Translations under genes and position numbers: made by a program
Shown: piece by piece, positions 18,484-28,002 of the stretch
Layout of the letters: each line of letters opens with the position of its first letter
How positions within the stretch are numbered: the first letter of the stretch is position 1
The notes under the pieces: model-generated
The model's database searches: none
What the model saw: only the letters and a program-made list of their open reading frames with translations
Told to the model about the DNA's origin: nothing
NCBI RefSeq assembly: GCF_028823535.1
Contig: NZ_JAQIYM010000005.1
Location: 124,001 to 188,000, forward strand
Length of the DNA: 64,000 nucleotides
Source: Pseudomonas serbica
GTDB lineage: Bacteria; Pseudomonadota; Gammaproteobacteria; Pseudomonadales; Pseudomonadaceae
Direction: 5' to 3'

Positions 18484-19908
18484 ATGAACACTTCTATCAG
18501 TACCGCCTACAACTATAAGGTGGTCCGCCAATTCGCCATTATGACGGTGGTGTGGGGCATCGTCGGCATGGGGCTCGGGGTTTTTCTCGCTGCCCAGTTG
18601 GTCTGGCCCGAACTCAACTTCAATTTGCCCTGGACCAGCTTCGGCCGCCTGCGCCCGCTGCACACCAACGCGGTGATCTTTGCCTTCGGCGGTTGCGCCC
18701 TGTTCGCCAGTTCGTTCTATTCGGTGCAACGCACCTGCCAGACCCAGCTGTTTGCACCGAAAATCGCCGCCTTCTGTTTCTGGGGCTGGCAGCTGGTGAT
18801 CCTGCTGGCGGCCGTCAGCCTGCCGCTGGGCTACACCAGTTCCAAGGAGTACGCCGAGCTGGAATGGCCGATCGACATCCTGATCACCATCGTCTGGGTC
18901 GCCTACGCCGTGGTGTTCTTCGGCACGATCATGCAGCGCAAGACCAAGCACATCTATGTCGGTAACTGGTTCTTCGGTGCCTTCATCATCACCGTGGCGA
19001 TCCTGCACATCGTCAACAACATGGAGCTGCCGGTCAGCTTCACCAAGTCCTATTCACTGTACTCCGGCGCCACCGACGCGATGGTGCAATGGTGGTACGG
19101 CCACAACGCCGTGGGCTTTTTCCTCACCGCCGGTTTTCTCGGGATGATGTATTACTTCGTGCCGAAACAGGCCGAGCGCCCGGTGTACTCCTATCGCCTG
19201 TCGATCGTGCACTTCTGGGCGCTGATCACCCTGTACATCTGGGCAGGTCCCCACCACCTGCACTACACCGCCCTGCCAGACTGGGCGCAGTCGCTGGGCA
19301 TGGTGATGTCGCTGATCCTCCTGGCGCCGAGCTGGGGCGGGATGATCAACGGCATGATGACCCTGTCCGGCGCCTGGCATAAGTTGCGCAGCGATCCGAT
19401 CCTGCGCTTCCTCGTGGTGTCGCTGGCCTTCTACGGCATGTCGACCTTCGAAGGGCCAATGATGGCTATCAAGACGGTCAACGCCCTCTCCCACTACACC
19501 GACTGGACCATCGGCCACGTACACGCTGGCGCCCTCGGCTGGGTGGCGATGATTTCCATCGGCGCGCTGTACCACATGATCCCGAAAATCTTCGGTCGCC
19601 CGCAGATGCACAGCATCGGCCTGATCAACGCGCACTTCTGGCTTGCCACCATCGGCACCGTGCTCTACATCGCCTCGATGTGGGTCAACGGCATCGCCCA
19701 GGGCCTGATGTGGCGTGCAGTGAACGAGGACGGCACGCTGACCTACTCCTTCGTCGAAACCCTGGTGGCCAGCCACCCAGGCTTCGTCGTGCGGTTGGTG
19801 GGCGGGGCGATCTTCCTCAGCGGCATGTTGCTGATGGCCTACAACACCTGGCGCACCGTGCGGGCCTCGCAGCCTGCCGAAGCCGCCGCTGCCGCGCAGA
19901 TGGCCTGA
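18484..19908 (+). CDS. ccoN2: cbb3 cytochrome c oxidase subunit I, copy 2 (cco2)
   Basis: A 474-residue polytopic haem-copper oxidase subunit I. It carries the haem b / b3-CuB histidines in conserved segments such as [38 protein letters not shown] and [10 protein letters not shown]. It reduces O2 to water in the inner membrane and pumps protons. It is very similar to the second copy at 22162 and opens the first of two full operons. Position next to aer and the Anr box upstream match PAO1 ccoN2, the oxygen-regulated copy. The ATG is preceded by GGGGA. A frame extending far upstream is spurious. Confidence 0.95.
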   Translation: MNTSISTAYNYKVVRQFAIMTVVWGIVGMGLGVFLAAQLVWPELNFNLPWTSFGRLRPLHTNAVIFAFGGCALFASSFYSVQRTCQTQLFAPKIAAFCFWGWQLVILLAAVSLPLGYTSSKEYAELEWPIDILITIVWVAYAVVFFGTIMQRKTKHIYVGNWFFGAFIITVAILHIVNNMELPVSFTKSYSLYSGATDAMVQWWYGHNAVGFFLTAGFLGMMYYFVPKQAERPVYSYRLSIVHFWALITLYIWAGPHHLHYTALPDWAQSLGMVMSLILLAPSWGGMINGMMTLSGAWHKLRSDPILRFLVVSLAFYGMSTFEGPMMAIKTVNALSHYTDWTIGHVHAGALGWVAMISIGALYHMIPKIFGRPQMHSIGLINAHFWLATIGTVLYIASMWVNGIAQGLMWRAVNEDGTLTYSFVETLVASHPGFVVRLVGGAIFLSGMLLMAYNTWRTVRASQPAEAAAAAQMA

Positions 19909-19918
19909 GGAGTCCGCC

Positions 19919-20527
19919 ATGAAACACGAAACAATCGAAAAAAACGTCGGCCTGTTGCTGCTGCTGATGATCCTGGCCGTGAGCATCGGAGGCCTGACCC
20001 AGATCGTCCCGCTGTTCTTCCAGGACGTGACCAACAAACCGGTGGAAGGCATGAAGCCCTATACCGCCCTGCAACTGGAAGGCCGCGACATCTATATCCG
20101 CGAAGGTTGCGTGGGGTGCCATTCGCAGATGATCCGTCCGTTCCGCGCCGAGACCGAGCGCTACGGGCATTACTCGGTGGCCGGCGAAAGCGTGTGGGAT
20201 CACCCGTTCCTCTGGGGGTCGAAACGCACCGGTCCGGACCTGGCCCGGGTGGGCGCGCGTTACTCCGATGACTGGCACCGCGCGCACTTGTACAACCCGC
20301 GCAACGTGGTGCCGGAATCGAAGATGCCGGCCTACCCGTGGCTGGTGGCCAATGCGGTCGACAGCGGTCATACCGAAACCAAGCTCAAGACGATGCGCAC
20401 CCTGGGTGTGCCCTATACCGACGACGACATCGCTGGCGCGGCCGAGTCGCTCAAGGGCAAGTCCGAGATGGACGCACTGGTCGCCTACCTGCAGGTGCTC
20501 GGCACTGCGATCAAGAGCAAGAGGTGA
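19919..20527 (+). CDS. ccoO2: cbb3 oxidase subunit II, membrane monohaem c-type cytochrome, copy 2
   Basis: 202 residues with an N-terminal membrane anchor ([22 protein letters not shown]) and a single CXXCH haem site, [13 protein letters not shown], about residue 62. It carries electrons from CcoP to CcoN on the periplasmic side. The ATG follows ccoN2 by 10 bases with GAGGAG upstream. [16 protein letters not shown] and ESKMPAYPW, typical of CcoO, are present. Confidence 0.95.
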   Translation: MKHETIEKNVGLLLLLMILAVSIGGLTQIVPLFFQDVTNKPVEGMKPYTALQLEGRDIYIREGCVGCHSQMIRPFRAETERYGHYSVAGESVWDHPFLWGSKRTGPDLARVGARYSDDWHRAHLYNPRNVVPESKMPAYPWLVANAVDSGHTETKLKTMRTLGVPYTDDDIAGAAESLKGKSEMDALVAYLQVLGTAIKSKR

Positions 20528-20530
20528 GCC

Positions 20531-20728
20531 ATGGTCGTTGAAATGAGTACTGGAATGATCCGCGGCCTGGGCACGGTCGTGGTGTTCGTGGCCTTTGTCG
20601 GCCTGACGCTGTGGGTGTTCAACGGCAAGCGCAGCGCGCAATTCGCCGAAGCGCGCCTGCTGCCGTTCGCCGACGAACCCCAACCCGAGATCCCCGAAGA
20701 ATCCGCCACAAGGAGCACCCGGCCATGA
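20531..20728 (+). CDS. ccoQ2: cbb3 oxidase small subunit CcoQ, copy 2
   Basis: 65 residues with one membrane helix ([19 protein letters not shown]) and a short charged cytoplasmic tail, as in CcoQ. This subunit stabilises the cbb3 complex. It sits between ccoO2 and ccoP2, starts 3 bases after ccoO2 behind GAGGTGAG, and overlaps ccoP2 by 4 bases (ATGA). Confidence 0.9.
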   Translation: MVVEMSTGMIRGLGTVVVFVAFVGLTLWVFNGKRSAQFAEARLLPFADEPQPEIPEESATRSTRP

Positions 20729-21675
20729 CCACTTTCTGGAGTACGTGGATCTGCGTACTGACCATCGGCAGCCTGATCGGCCTGACCTGGCTGCTGATCG
20801 GCACCCGCAAGGGCGAAACCAAGGGCAGCGTCGACCAGACCATGGGCCACAGCTTCGACGGCATCGAGGAGTACGACAACCCGTTGCCGCAATGGTGGTT
20901 CATGCTGTTCGCCGGCACCCTGGTGTTCGCCGTCGGCTACCTGATCCTCTATCCCGGCCTGGGCAACTGGAAAGGCATCCTGCCCGGCTACGCCAACGGT
21001 TGGACCGGCGTGCATGAGTGGGAAAAGGAGATGGACCGGGCCGACGCCCGATTCGGACCGATCTTCGCCAAATTCGCCGCCATGCCACTGGAGGAAGTGG
21101 CCAAGGACCCGCAAGCGCTGAAAATGGGTGGGCGCCTGTTCGCCTCCAACTGCTCGGTGTGCCACGGCTCGGATGCCAAGGGCGCGTTCGGCTTTCCCAA
21201 CCTGGCGGACAGCGACTGGCGCTGGGGTGGCGACGCCGACACCATCAAGACCACCATCCTCGGTGGCCGTATGGCGGCGATGCCGGCCTGGGGTGAAATC
21301 CTCGGCGAAGCGGGGGTGAAGAACGTCGCTGCTTATGTACGCCATGAACTGGCCGGCTTGCCATTACCGGCAGACAGCAAGGCCGACCTGCAAGCCGGGC
21401 AGCAAGCCTTCAGCACCACCTGCACCGCCTGTCACGGGGCCAACGGCCAGGGCACCGCCGCCATGGGGGCGCCGAACCTGACGCACCCGGCCGGTTTCAT
21501 CTACGGAACAAGCCTGACCCAGCTCGAGCAGACCATCCGCCACGGTCGCCAGGGTCATATGCCGGCGCAGAACGAGTTACTGGGTAACGATAAAGTACAA
21601 TTGCTAGCAGCTTATGTGTACAGCCTGTCGCATGGATTGAATACAGAAAATCTGCAAGCGGAAGGCAAAAAGTAA
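20725..21675 (+). CDS. ccoP2: cbb3 oxidase subunit III, dihaem c-type cytochrome, copy 2
   Basis: 316 residues. It has an N-terminal helix, a second helix ([19 protein letters not shown]), then two cytochrome c domains with haem sites NCSVCHGSD and [10 protein letters not shown]. It accepts electrons from soluble cytochromes and passes them to CcoO. It is 11 residues shorter than the second copy because it lacks the insertion after GYN seen there. ATG 20725 has AAGGAG 9 bases upstream. Confidence 0.95.
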   Translation: MTTFWSTWICVLTIGSLIGLTWLLIGTRKGETKGSVDQTMGHSFDGIEEYDNPLPQWWFMLFAGTLVFAVGYLILYPGLGNWKGILPGYANGWTGVHEWEKEMDRADARFGPIFAKFAAMPLEEVAKDPQALKMGGRLFASNCSVCHGSDAKGAFGFPNLADSDWRWGGDADTIKTTILGGRMAAMPAWGEILGEAGVKNVAAYVRHELAGLPLPADSKADLQAGQQAFSTTCTACHGANGQGTAAMGAPNLTHPAGFIYGTSLTQLEQTIRHGRQGHMPAQNELLGNDKVQLLAAYVYSLSHGLNTENLQAEGKK

Positions 21676-21691
21676 TCATTCGCAACACCTC

Positions 21692-21721
21692 AACTGCCGC
21701 ATTCTTTCGAATGCGGCAGTT
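21692..21721 (+). terminator. hairpin after ccoP2
   Basis: A perfect 13-bp stem AACTGCCGCATTC / GAATGCGGCAGTT with loop TTTC lies 16 bases after the ccoP2 stop. The tract after it is C-rich and not a U-run, so termination is probable but not classical. Confidence 0.6.
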
Positions 21722-22161
21722 CCCCGCCCCTTTGCGACCCATTGTCGCACCCCCTTAAAACCTCACCTTTCGAATCCCCGGATTCGGGTCTACGCTTGGT
21801 CGATGCGGACTGGCCCGTGCCGGTTCCAGGTCTTGCTTGCGCGATGGGTTCACCGAAACGGCTGATGGAAAGGCCGCAAAGGCAGGTAGATACCGGCTGT
21901 CGTGCCAAATGCCGTCGGTCGGCCGATCAGGCCTTTTCAACACACCCCGTTACAAGTGACCTGAACCCTCTCGCTTTTTCCGTTCCCTGCGACATATTGT
22001 CCGAGGCCAATTTTGACCCTACGCGGCGCATGGAAAGGCCGCAGAATCAGCATTTGAAAGCATTGACCCAGGTCATGGCGCGTTGCAATGACCCCCTGCT
22101 TTCTACATACTTGCGGCCGATTTTTAATCCTAATAAAACACCCAAACCGTGGAACCTTAGA
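21722..22161. other. intergenic region before the second cco operon
   Basis: 440 bp with no credible gene: an open frame continuous with ccoN1 through it lacks any family resemblance. It contains two near copies of ATGGAAAGGCCGCA (about 21865 and 22030). It must hold the cco1 promoter. Confidence 0.55.
22063..22076 (+). promoter_or_regulatory. weak candidate Anr/FNR box before ccoN1
   Basis: TTGAC-CCAG-GTCAT is a palindromic but imperfect match to TTGAT-N4-ATCAA (three changes), 86 bp before ccoN1. A TACATA at 22104-22109 could serve as -10, which puts the box near -46. In PAO1 the equivalent operon is largely constitutive, in line with a weak site. Confidence 0.4.
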
Positions 22162-23604
22162 ATGAGCACAGCAATCAGTCCGACTGCTTATAACTATAAG
22201 GTAGTCCGCCAGTTCGCCATCATGACGGTGGTCTGGGGGATCCTTGGCATGGGGCTCGGTGTCTTCATCGCCTCGCAACTGGTCTGGCCGGAATTGAACT
22301 TCGGCCTGCCCTGGACGAGCTTTGGACGCTTGCGCCCGTTGCACACCAACCTGGTGATTTTCGCCTTCGGTGGTTGTGCACTGTTTGCCACTTCCTATTA
22401 CGTCGTGCAGCGAACCTGCCAAACGCGACTGATTTCCGACAGCCTCGCGGCCTTCACCTTCTGGGGTTGGCAAGCGGTGATCGTCGGCGCCATCGTTACC
22501 TTGCCGCTGGGTTACACCACCACCAAGGAATACGCGGAGCTGGAATGGCCCCTGGCTATTCTGCTGGCCATCGTCTGGGTGACCTACGGTCTGGTGTTCT
22601 TCGGCACCATCGTCAAGCGCAAGACCAAGCACATCTATGTGGGCAACTGGTTCTACGGTGCCTTCATCGTGGTGACCGCGATGCTGCACATCGTCAACCA
22701 CATGTCGCTGCCGGTCAGCCTGTTCAAGTCCTACTCGGCCTACTCGGGCGCGACCGACGCGATGATCCAGTGGTGGTACGGCCACAACGCCGTAGGTTTC
22801 TTCCTGACCACGGGCTTCCTGGGGATGATGTACTACTTCGTGCCGAAACAGGCCGAGCGTCCGATCTACTCCTATCGCCTGTCCATCGTGCACTTCTGGG
22901 CGCTGATCACCCTGTACATCTGGGCCGGTCCTCACCACCTGCACTACACCGCACTGCCGGACTGGGCCCAATCGCTGGGCATGGCCATGTCGATCATCCT
23001 CCTGGCACCGAGCTGGGGCGGCATGATCAACGGCATGATGACCCTGTCGGGTGCCTGGCATAAGCTGCGTACCGACCCGATCCTGCGCTTCCTGGTCGTG
23101 TCCCTGGCGTTCTACGGCATGTCGACCTTCGAAGGTCCGATGATGGCGATCAAGACCGTGAACTCGCTGTCGCACTACACCGACTGGACCATCGGCCACG
23201 TACACGCCGGCGCGCTTGGCTGGGTAGCGATGATCTCGATCGGCGCGATCTACCACATGATCCCGAAACTGTTCGGTCGCGTGCAGATGCACAGCATCGG
23301 CCTGATCAACACGCACTTCTGGCTCGCGACCATCGGTACCGTGCTGTACATCGCTTCGATGTGGGTCAACGGCATTACCCAGGGCCTGATGTGGCGTGCA
23401 ATCAACGATGACGGCACCCTCACCTACTCGTTCGTCGAAGCCCTGCAGGCCAGCCACCCTGGCTTCATCGTGCGTGCCCTGGGCGGTGCGTTCTTCGCCA
23501 CCGGCATGCTGTTCATGGCCTACAACGTATGGCGTACCGTACGTGCCTCGAACCCGGCAGAAGCTAAAGCTGCCGAACAGATTGCTGTAGTTGGAGCTCA
23601 CTGA
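22162..23604 (+). CDS. ccoN1: cbb3 cytochrome c oxidase subunit I, copy 1 (cco1)
   Basis: 480 residues, colinear with and highly similar to the copy at 18484, with the same histidine segments ([35 protein letters not shown]). It differs mainly at the termini. It is the first gene of the second ccoNOQP operon, and its stop overlaps the ATG of ccoO1 by one base. By position relative to aer and ccoG it is the PAO1 ccoN1 counterpart. Confidence 0.95.
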   Translation: MSTAISPTAYNYKVVRQFAIMTVVWGILGMGLGVFIASQLVWPELNFGLPWTSFGRLRPLHTNLVIFAFGGCALFATSYYVVQRTCQTRLISDSLAAFTFWGWQAVIVGAIVTLPLGYTTTKEYAELEWPLAILLAIVWVTYGLVFFGTIVKRKTKHIYVGNWFYGAFIVVTAMLHIVNHMSLPVSLFKSYSAYSGATDAMIQWWYGHNAVGFFLTTGFLGMMYYFVPKQAERPIYSYRLSIVHFWALITLYIWAGPHHLHYTALPDWAQSLGMAMSIILLAPSWGGMINGMMTLSGAWHKLRTDPILRFLVVSLAFYGMSTFEGPMMAIKTVNSLSHYTDWTIGHVHAGALGWVAMISIGAIYHMIPKLFGRVQMHSIGLINTHFWLATIGTVLYIASMWVNGITQGLMWRAINDDGTLTYSFVEALQASHPGFIVRALGGAFFATGMLFMAYNVWRTVRASNPAEAKAAEQIAVVGAH

Positions 23605-24212
23605 TGAAGCATGAAGCAGTCGAGAAGAACATTGGCCTGCTGGCCTTCTTCATGGTCATCGCCGTCAGTGTCGGCGGCCTGACCCAGATCGTTCCGCTGT
23701 TTTTCCAGGACGTCACCAACAAGCCGGTCGAGGGCATGAAGCCCCGCCCTGCCCTGGAACTGGAAGGCCGCGACGTCTACATCGCCAACGGTTGCGTCAG
23801 CTGCCACTCGCAGATGATCCGCCCGTTCCGTGCTGAAACCGAACGTTACGGCCACTACTCGGTTGCCGGTGAAAGCGTGTGGGACCACCCGTTCCTGTGG
23901 GGTTCCAAGCGTACCGGTCCGGACCTGGCCCGTGTCGGCGGTCGTTACTCCGATGACTGGCAGCGTGCGCACCTGTACAACCCGCGCAACGTAGTGCCTG
24001 AGTCGAAGATGCCGGCCTACCCGTTCCTCGTGGAAAACAAGCTCGACGGCAAGGACACCGCCAAGAAAATGGAAGTCTTGCGCACGCTCGGCGTTCCTTA
24101 CACCGACGAAGACATCGCCGGTGCACAGGAAGCCGTGAAGGGCAAAACCGAAATGGACGCGCTGGTGGCCTATCTGCAAGGCCTGGGCACCATCATCAAA
24201 AGCAAACGGTGA
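23604..24212 (+). CDS. ccoO1: cbb3 oxidase subunit II, copy 1
   Basis: 202 residues, same length as CcoO2, with an N-terminal anchor and one haem c site [18 protein letters not shown] overlap with ccoN1 indicates coupled translation. Role as for CcoO2: membrane cytochrome c that feeds CcoN. Confidence 0.95.
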   Translation: MKHEAVEKNIGLLAFFMVIAVSVGGLTQIVPLFFQDVTNKPVEGMKPRPALELEGRDVYIANGCVSCHSQMIRPFRAETERYGHYSVAGESVWDHPFLWGSKRTGPDLARVGGRYSDDWQRAHLYNPRNVVPESKMPAYPFLVENKLDGKDTAKKMEVLRTLGVPYTDEDIAGAQEAVKGKTEMDALVAYLQGLGTIIKSKR

Positions 24213-24217
24213 TCTAA

Positions 24218-24403
24218 ATGGATATCGGGATGATTCGTGGCCTGGGCACCGTTGTCGTGATGGTGGCCTTCATCGGTCTGGCGTTGTGGGTATTCAGTCC
24301 CAAGCGCAAGTCGGAGTTCGAAGACGCGACCTTGCTGCCTTTTGCGGATGATCCCGAAGCCATCAAGCACGTCGAGCAAGCTTCTAGGAGTAACAAAGAA
24401 TGA
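24218..24403 (+). CDS. ccoQ1: cbb3 oxidase small subunit CcoQ, copy 1
   Basis: 61 residues, one helix ([19 protein letters not shown]) and a short tail. It begins 5 bases after ccoO1 and overlaps ccoP1 by 4 bases. The N-terminus is 4 residues shorter than in CcoQ2. Confidence 0.9.
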   Translation: MDIGMIRGLGTVVVMVAFIGLALWVFSPKRKSEFEDATLLPFADDPEAIKHVEQASRSNKE

Positions 24404-25383
24404 CTACATTCTGGAGTCTGTATGTCACAGTCCTCAGTCTCGGTACGATCTTTTCCCTGACCTGGCTGCTGCTGTCGACCCGCAAGGGCCAGCGCACCGA
24501 GGCAACCGAAGAGACGGTTGGCCACTCCTTCGACGGGATCGAGGAGTACGACAACCCCTTGCCGAAATGGTGGTTCATGCTGTTCGTGGGCACCATCATC
24601 TTCGCCCTGGGCTACCTGGTGCTGTACCCGGGCCTGGGCAACTGGAAAGGCCTGCTGCCGGGTTACAACTACCTGGATAACGAGAAGCAGACCGCGTTCG
24701 CCAACGGCCAGACCGGCTGGACCGGCGTTCACGAGTGGGAAAAGGAAATGGCCCGCTCGGACGCCAAGTTCGGTCCGATCTTCGCCAAGTTCGCTTCCAT
24801 GCCGATCGAAGAAGTCGCCAAGGATCCACAGGCGCTGAAAATGGGCGGCCGCCTGTTCGCCTCCAACTGCTCGGTCTGCCACGGTTCCGACGCCAAGGGT
24901 GCCTATGGCTTCCCTAACCTGACCGACGCCGACTGGCGCTGGGGCGGCGAAGCGGAAACCATCAAGACCACCATCATGGGCGGTCGCCATGCGGTGATGC
25001 CGGCGTGGGCTGAAGTGATCGGCGAGCAAGGCGTTGCGGACGTTGCCGCTTTCGTCCTGACCAACCTCGATGGCCGCAAGTTGCCGGAAGGCACCAAGGC
25101 CGACCCGGTTGCCGGGCAGAAACTGTTCGCCGCCAACTGCGTGGCGTGCCACGGTCCGGAAGGCAAAGGCACCCCGGCAATGGGCGCACCCGACCTGACC
25201 CACCCGGCTGGGTTCATCTACGGTTCGAGCTTCGCGCAACTGCAGCAGACCATCCGCTACGGCCGTCAGGGCCAGATGCCTGCGCAAGAGCAGATGCAGG
25301 GTAACGACAAGGTTCACCTGCTGGCCGCTTACGTCTACAGCCTGTCTCATGGCGAGAAGGCTCCGGCGGCGGACGCCCAGTAA
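24400..25383 (+). CDS. ccoP1: cbb3 oxidase subunit III, copy 1
   Basis: 327 residues with two N-terminal helices and two haem c sites ([19 protein letters not shown]). Relative to CcoP2 it carries about 12 extra residues ([14 protein letters not shown]) between the second helix and the first haem domain. ATG 24400 follows TAGGAG. It ends the cco1 operon and is followed by a strong terminator. Confidence 0.95.
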   Translation: MTTFWSLYVTVLSLGTIFSLTWLLLSTRKGQRTEATEETVGHSFDGIEEYDNPLPKWWFMLFVGTIIFALGYLVLYPGLGNWKGLLPGYNYLDNEKQTAFANGQTGWTGVHEWEKEMARSDAKFGPIFAKFASMPIEEVAKDPQALKMGGRLFASNCSVCHGSDAKGAYGFPNLTDADWRWGGEAETIKTTIMGGRHAVMPAWAEVIGEQGVADVAAFVLTNLDGRKLPEGTKADPVAGQKLFAANCVACHGPEGKGTPAMGAPDLTHPAGFIYGSSFAQLQQTIRYGRQGQMPAQEQMQGNDKVHLLAAYVYSLSHGEKAPAADAQ

Positions 25384-25406
25384 GGCATACGCCTGAAGCA
25401 ATAACG

Positions 25407-25443
25407 AACGGCCCCGCCAATGTGAATTGGCGGGGCCGTTTTG
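25407..25443 (+). terminator. rho-independent terminator of the cco1 operon
   Basis: A perfect 15-bp stem AACGGCCCCGCCAAT / ATTGGCGGGGCCGTT, loop GTGA, followed by TTTTG, starting 24 bases after the ccoP1 stop. Confidence 0.92.
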
Positions 25444-25897
25444 TCATGGGCGTCCGGTTCATGAACTGAAACCTATATTGAGATCGTTGCGGATGTTGAG
25501 CGCGCCATCACCGAGTGCGAAATACCCGAGGAACGTGAGAAAACTGCACAGCGTCGTTCCAGCTTTGCCGCCCCCGCCGGCGGCAAGGGCAGCGGGATCG
25601 ACAGCCTGGGCCAAGGCAACCTGCCTTAAGCCGTGACCTGTGAGCGCGGCGAACCTCCGCTGCGCTCCGTAGCCAGGCCCCGACGGCTCGGCCGGGCAAA
25701 CCATTGAGCTATAGTCAATTGACCTGCATCATGTTTTGTTACATTCGCTACACCATTCGGGTTTTTTCCCCAACGCGACCAAAGGTCGCACCCTTGAGCT
25801 AGAGCGACAGGCGTATCATTGGGCCACTGCAACACCTCTTTTTTGACCGCGGTCGGCATGTACTGACCGAGGCATTTTTCCACTGCCGTGGGATGCA
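25444..25897. other. intergenic region before ccoG
   Basis: 454 bp between the cco1 terminator and ccoG. A minus-strand 81-codon frame (25459-25704) shows no domain and has no Shine-Dalgarno that I trust, so I do not call it. The only feature I support is the Anr box at 25719-25732. Confidence 0.5.
25719..25732 (+). promoter_or_regulatory. Anr/FNR box upstream of ccoG
   Basis: TTGAC-CTGC-ATCAT matches TTGAT-N4-ATCAA at 8 of 10 positions, 166 bp before ccoG. A T/A-rich TACACCAT (25749-25756) lies at a workable -10 distance. This would tie the assembly genes ccoGHIS to the Anr regulon. Confidence 0.55.
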
Positions 25898-27316
25898 ATG
25901 ATGAGCAACCAGATACCGGTACACGACGTCACCCCGCCCGCCAAGAACGCGAGCAACAGCGTCGATCTCTACGCCTCCAGGGAAAAAATCTACACCCGCG
26001 CCTTCACCGGCCTGTTCCGCAATCTGCGCATGGCGGGCGGCGCGCTCCTGTTCCTGTTGTATTTCGGCACGGTGTGGCTCGACTGGGGCGGGCACCAGGC
26101 CGTCTGGTGGAACCTGCCCGAGCGCAAGTTCTTCATCTTCGGTGCCACCTTCTGGCCCCAGGATTTCATCCTGCTGTCGGGCATGCTGATCATCGCCGCC
26201 TTCGGCCTGTTCTTCATCACGGTGTACGCCGGCCGGGTCTGGTGCGGCTACACCTGCCCGCAGAGCGTGTGGACCTGGATCTTCATGTGGTGCGAAAAGG
26301 TCACCGAGGGCGACCGCAACCAGCGCATCAAGCTGGACAAGGCGCCGATGAGCGCCAACAAGTTCCTGCGCAAATTCAGCAAGCACAGCCTGTGGCTGTT
26401 GATCGGTTTCGTGACCGGCATGACCTTCGTCGGCTATTTCTCGCCGATACGCGAACTGGTGATCGAGTTCTTCACCGGCGAAGCGGATGGCTGGTCGTAT
26501 TTCTGGGTCGGTTTCTTCACCCTCGCCACCTACGGCAACGCCGGCTGGCTGCGCGAGCAGGTGTGCATCTACATGTGCCCGTACGCCCGCTTCCAGAGCG
26601 TGATGTTCGACAAGGACACATTGATCGTCTCCTACGACCCGCGCCGCGGCGAAAGCCGTGGCCCGCGCAAGAAAGGCATCGACTACAAGGCCCAGGGCCT
26701 GGGCGACTGCATCGACTGCACCATGTGTGTCCAGGTCTGTCCGACCGGGATCGACATCCGCGACGGCCTGCAGATCGAATGCATTGGCTGTGCCGCCTGC
26801 ATCGATGCCTGCGACGCGATCATGGACAAGATGGAGTACCCGCGCGGCCTGATCAGCTACACCACCGAGCACAACCTGTCCGGGCAGAAAACCCATAAAC
26901 TGCGTCCGCGCCTGATTGGCTATGCCGTGGTGCTGATGGCGATGATCGGTGTGCTGGTGACTGCATTCTTCATGCGTTCGCTGGTCGGTTTCGACGTCAG
27001 CAAGGACCGCGTGCTGTACCGTGAGAACGCCGAAGGCCGGATCGAGAACGTCTACAGCCTGAAGATCATGAACAAGGACCAGCGCGACCACAGCTATGTG
27101 CTCGACGCCACCGGCCTGCCGGACCTCAAGCTGCAGGGTCGGCGCGAGATCAAGGTGGCGGCCGGCGACATCGTCAGCCAACCGGTCGAACTCTCGGTGG
27201 CCCCGGAACAATTGCCATCGAGCACCAACGAGGTGAAATTCATCCTCAAGGACGCCGATGACCCCAGCATCCACGTTGAAGCCAAGAGCCGATTCATCGG
27301 CCCACAAAATCGTTGA
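25898..27316 (+). CDS. ccoG: cbb3 oxidase accessory ferredoxin CcoG (RdxA/FixG)
   Basis: 472 residues: membrane helices around residues 40-60, 85-110, 160-180 and 340-365, two ferredoxin-type [4Fe-4S] motifs (CIDCTMCVQVCP and CIGCAACIDACD, about 270-310), and a C-terminal FixG immunoglobulin-like domain in the periplasm. CcoG acts in copper handling for cbb3 assembly (shown to reduce Cu(II) in Rhodobacter). Two ATG codons are adjacent (25898, 25901). It starts the ccoGHIS gene group. Confidence 0.95.
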   Translation: MMSNQIPVHDVTPPAKNASNSVDLYASREKIYTRAFTGLFRNLRMAGGALLFLLYFGTVWLDWGGHQAVWWNLPERKFFIFGATFWPQDFILLSGMLIIAAFGLFFITVYAGRVWCGYTCPQSVWTWIFMWCEKVTEGDRNQRIKLDKAPMSANKFLRKFSKHSLWLLIGFVTGMTFVGYFSPIRELVIEFFTGEADGWSYFWVGFFTLATYGNAGWLREQVCIYMCPYARFQSVMFDKDTLIVSYDPRRGESRGPRKKGIDYKAQGLGDCIDCTMCVQVCPTGIDIRDGLQIECIGCAACIDACDAIMDKMEYPRGLISYTTEHNLSGQKTHKLRPRLIGYAVVLMAMIGVLVTAFFMRSLVGFDVSKDRVLYRENAEGRIENVYSLKIMNKDQRDHSYVLDATGLPDLKLQGRREIKVAAGDIVSQPVELSVAPEQLPSSTNEVKFILKDADDPSIHVEAKSRFIGPQNR

Positions 27317-27327
27317 GAGAAGTGATC

Positions 27328-27867
27328 ATGCCCGCAGCAACTGCCGCAAGCCCCTGGTACAAGCACCTTTGGCCGTGGATCATCATCGGGATCCTGGCCT
27401 GCTCGGTGACCCTGACCTTGTCCATGGTGACCATCGCAGTGAACCACCCGGACAACCTGGTCAACGACAACTACTACGAGGCTGGCAAGGGCATCAACCG
27501 CTCCCTGGACCGTGAGCTGCTGGCGCAGACCCTGCTGATGCGCGCCAGCATTCATCTGGATGACGTGACCGGTGAAGTCGACGTGCGCCTGAGCGGCAAC
27601 AGCCAGCCTGCGACACTTGAGCTGAACCTGATCTCGCCGACGCAACCGGAAAAGGACCGCAAGATCACCCTCACCCGCAGCGACACCGAACAGGGCCGCT
27701 ACATCGGCCAGCTGAGCGACAAGATCGAAGGCCGGCGCTTCATCGAATTGCTCGGCAGCCAGGACGACCACATCTGGCGCATGTTCGAGGAAGAACTGGT
27801 CAGCCACGACAAGGAGCTGCTACTGGGTGACGAGCCGCTGCAAGGCGCGGAAGACCTGAAGAAATAA
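27328..27867 (+). CDS. ccoH: cbb3 oxidase assembly protein CcoH (FixH)
   Basis: 179 residues with one N-terminal membrane helix (PWIIIGILACSVTLTLSMVTIAV) followed by NHPDNLVNDNYYEAGKGINR, a FixH hallmark, and a periplasmic domain. It is needed for cbb3 maturation and is thought to act with CcoI. ATG 27328 lies 11 bases after ccoG, so I prefer it to the upstream TTG 27313, which overlaps ccoG. Confidence 0.92.
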   Translation: MPAATAASPWYKHLWPWIIIGILACSVTLTLSMVTIAVNHPDNLVNDNYYEAGKGINRSLDRELLAQTLLMRASIHLDDVTGEVDVRLSGNSQPATLELNLISPTQPEKDRKITLTRSDTEQGRYIGQLSDKIEGRRFIELLGSQDDHIWRMFEEELVSHDKELLLGDEPLQGAEDLKK

Positions 27868-27877
27868 GCCTTATCCT

Positions 27878-27987
27878 GATCGTTCCCACGCTCTGCGTGG
27901 GAACGCAGCCAGGGACGCTCCGCGTCCCAGCCGAAGCGGACGCAGAGCGTCCGGGGAGGCATTGCCACGCAGAGCGTGGGAACGATC
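27878..27987. repeat. 110-bp palindromic repeat between ccoH and ccoI
   Basis: It begins GATCGTTCCCACGCTCTGCG and ends with the inverted GTGGGAACGATC, with GGACGC arms inside. It is a short member of the family arrayed at 16.1-17.6 kb. It starts 11 bases after ccoH and ends 15 bases before the ccoI ATG, so the whole ccoH-ccoI gap is this element and it must be transcribed in the operon. Confidence 0.9.
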
Positions 27988-28002
27988 ATTGGACAACGCC
28001 TC

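Noticed and set aside
21742..22161. N-terminal extension of ccoN1 by 140 codons
   Set aside because: The segment has no family resemblance, and the CcoN family begins at the ATG at 22162, matching the paralogue.
25459..25704. 81-codon minus-strand frame between ccoP1 and ccoG
   Set aside because: No domain, no credible ribosome site, and it overlaps the likely ccoG regulatory region.
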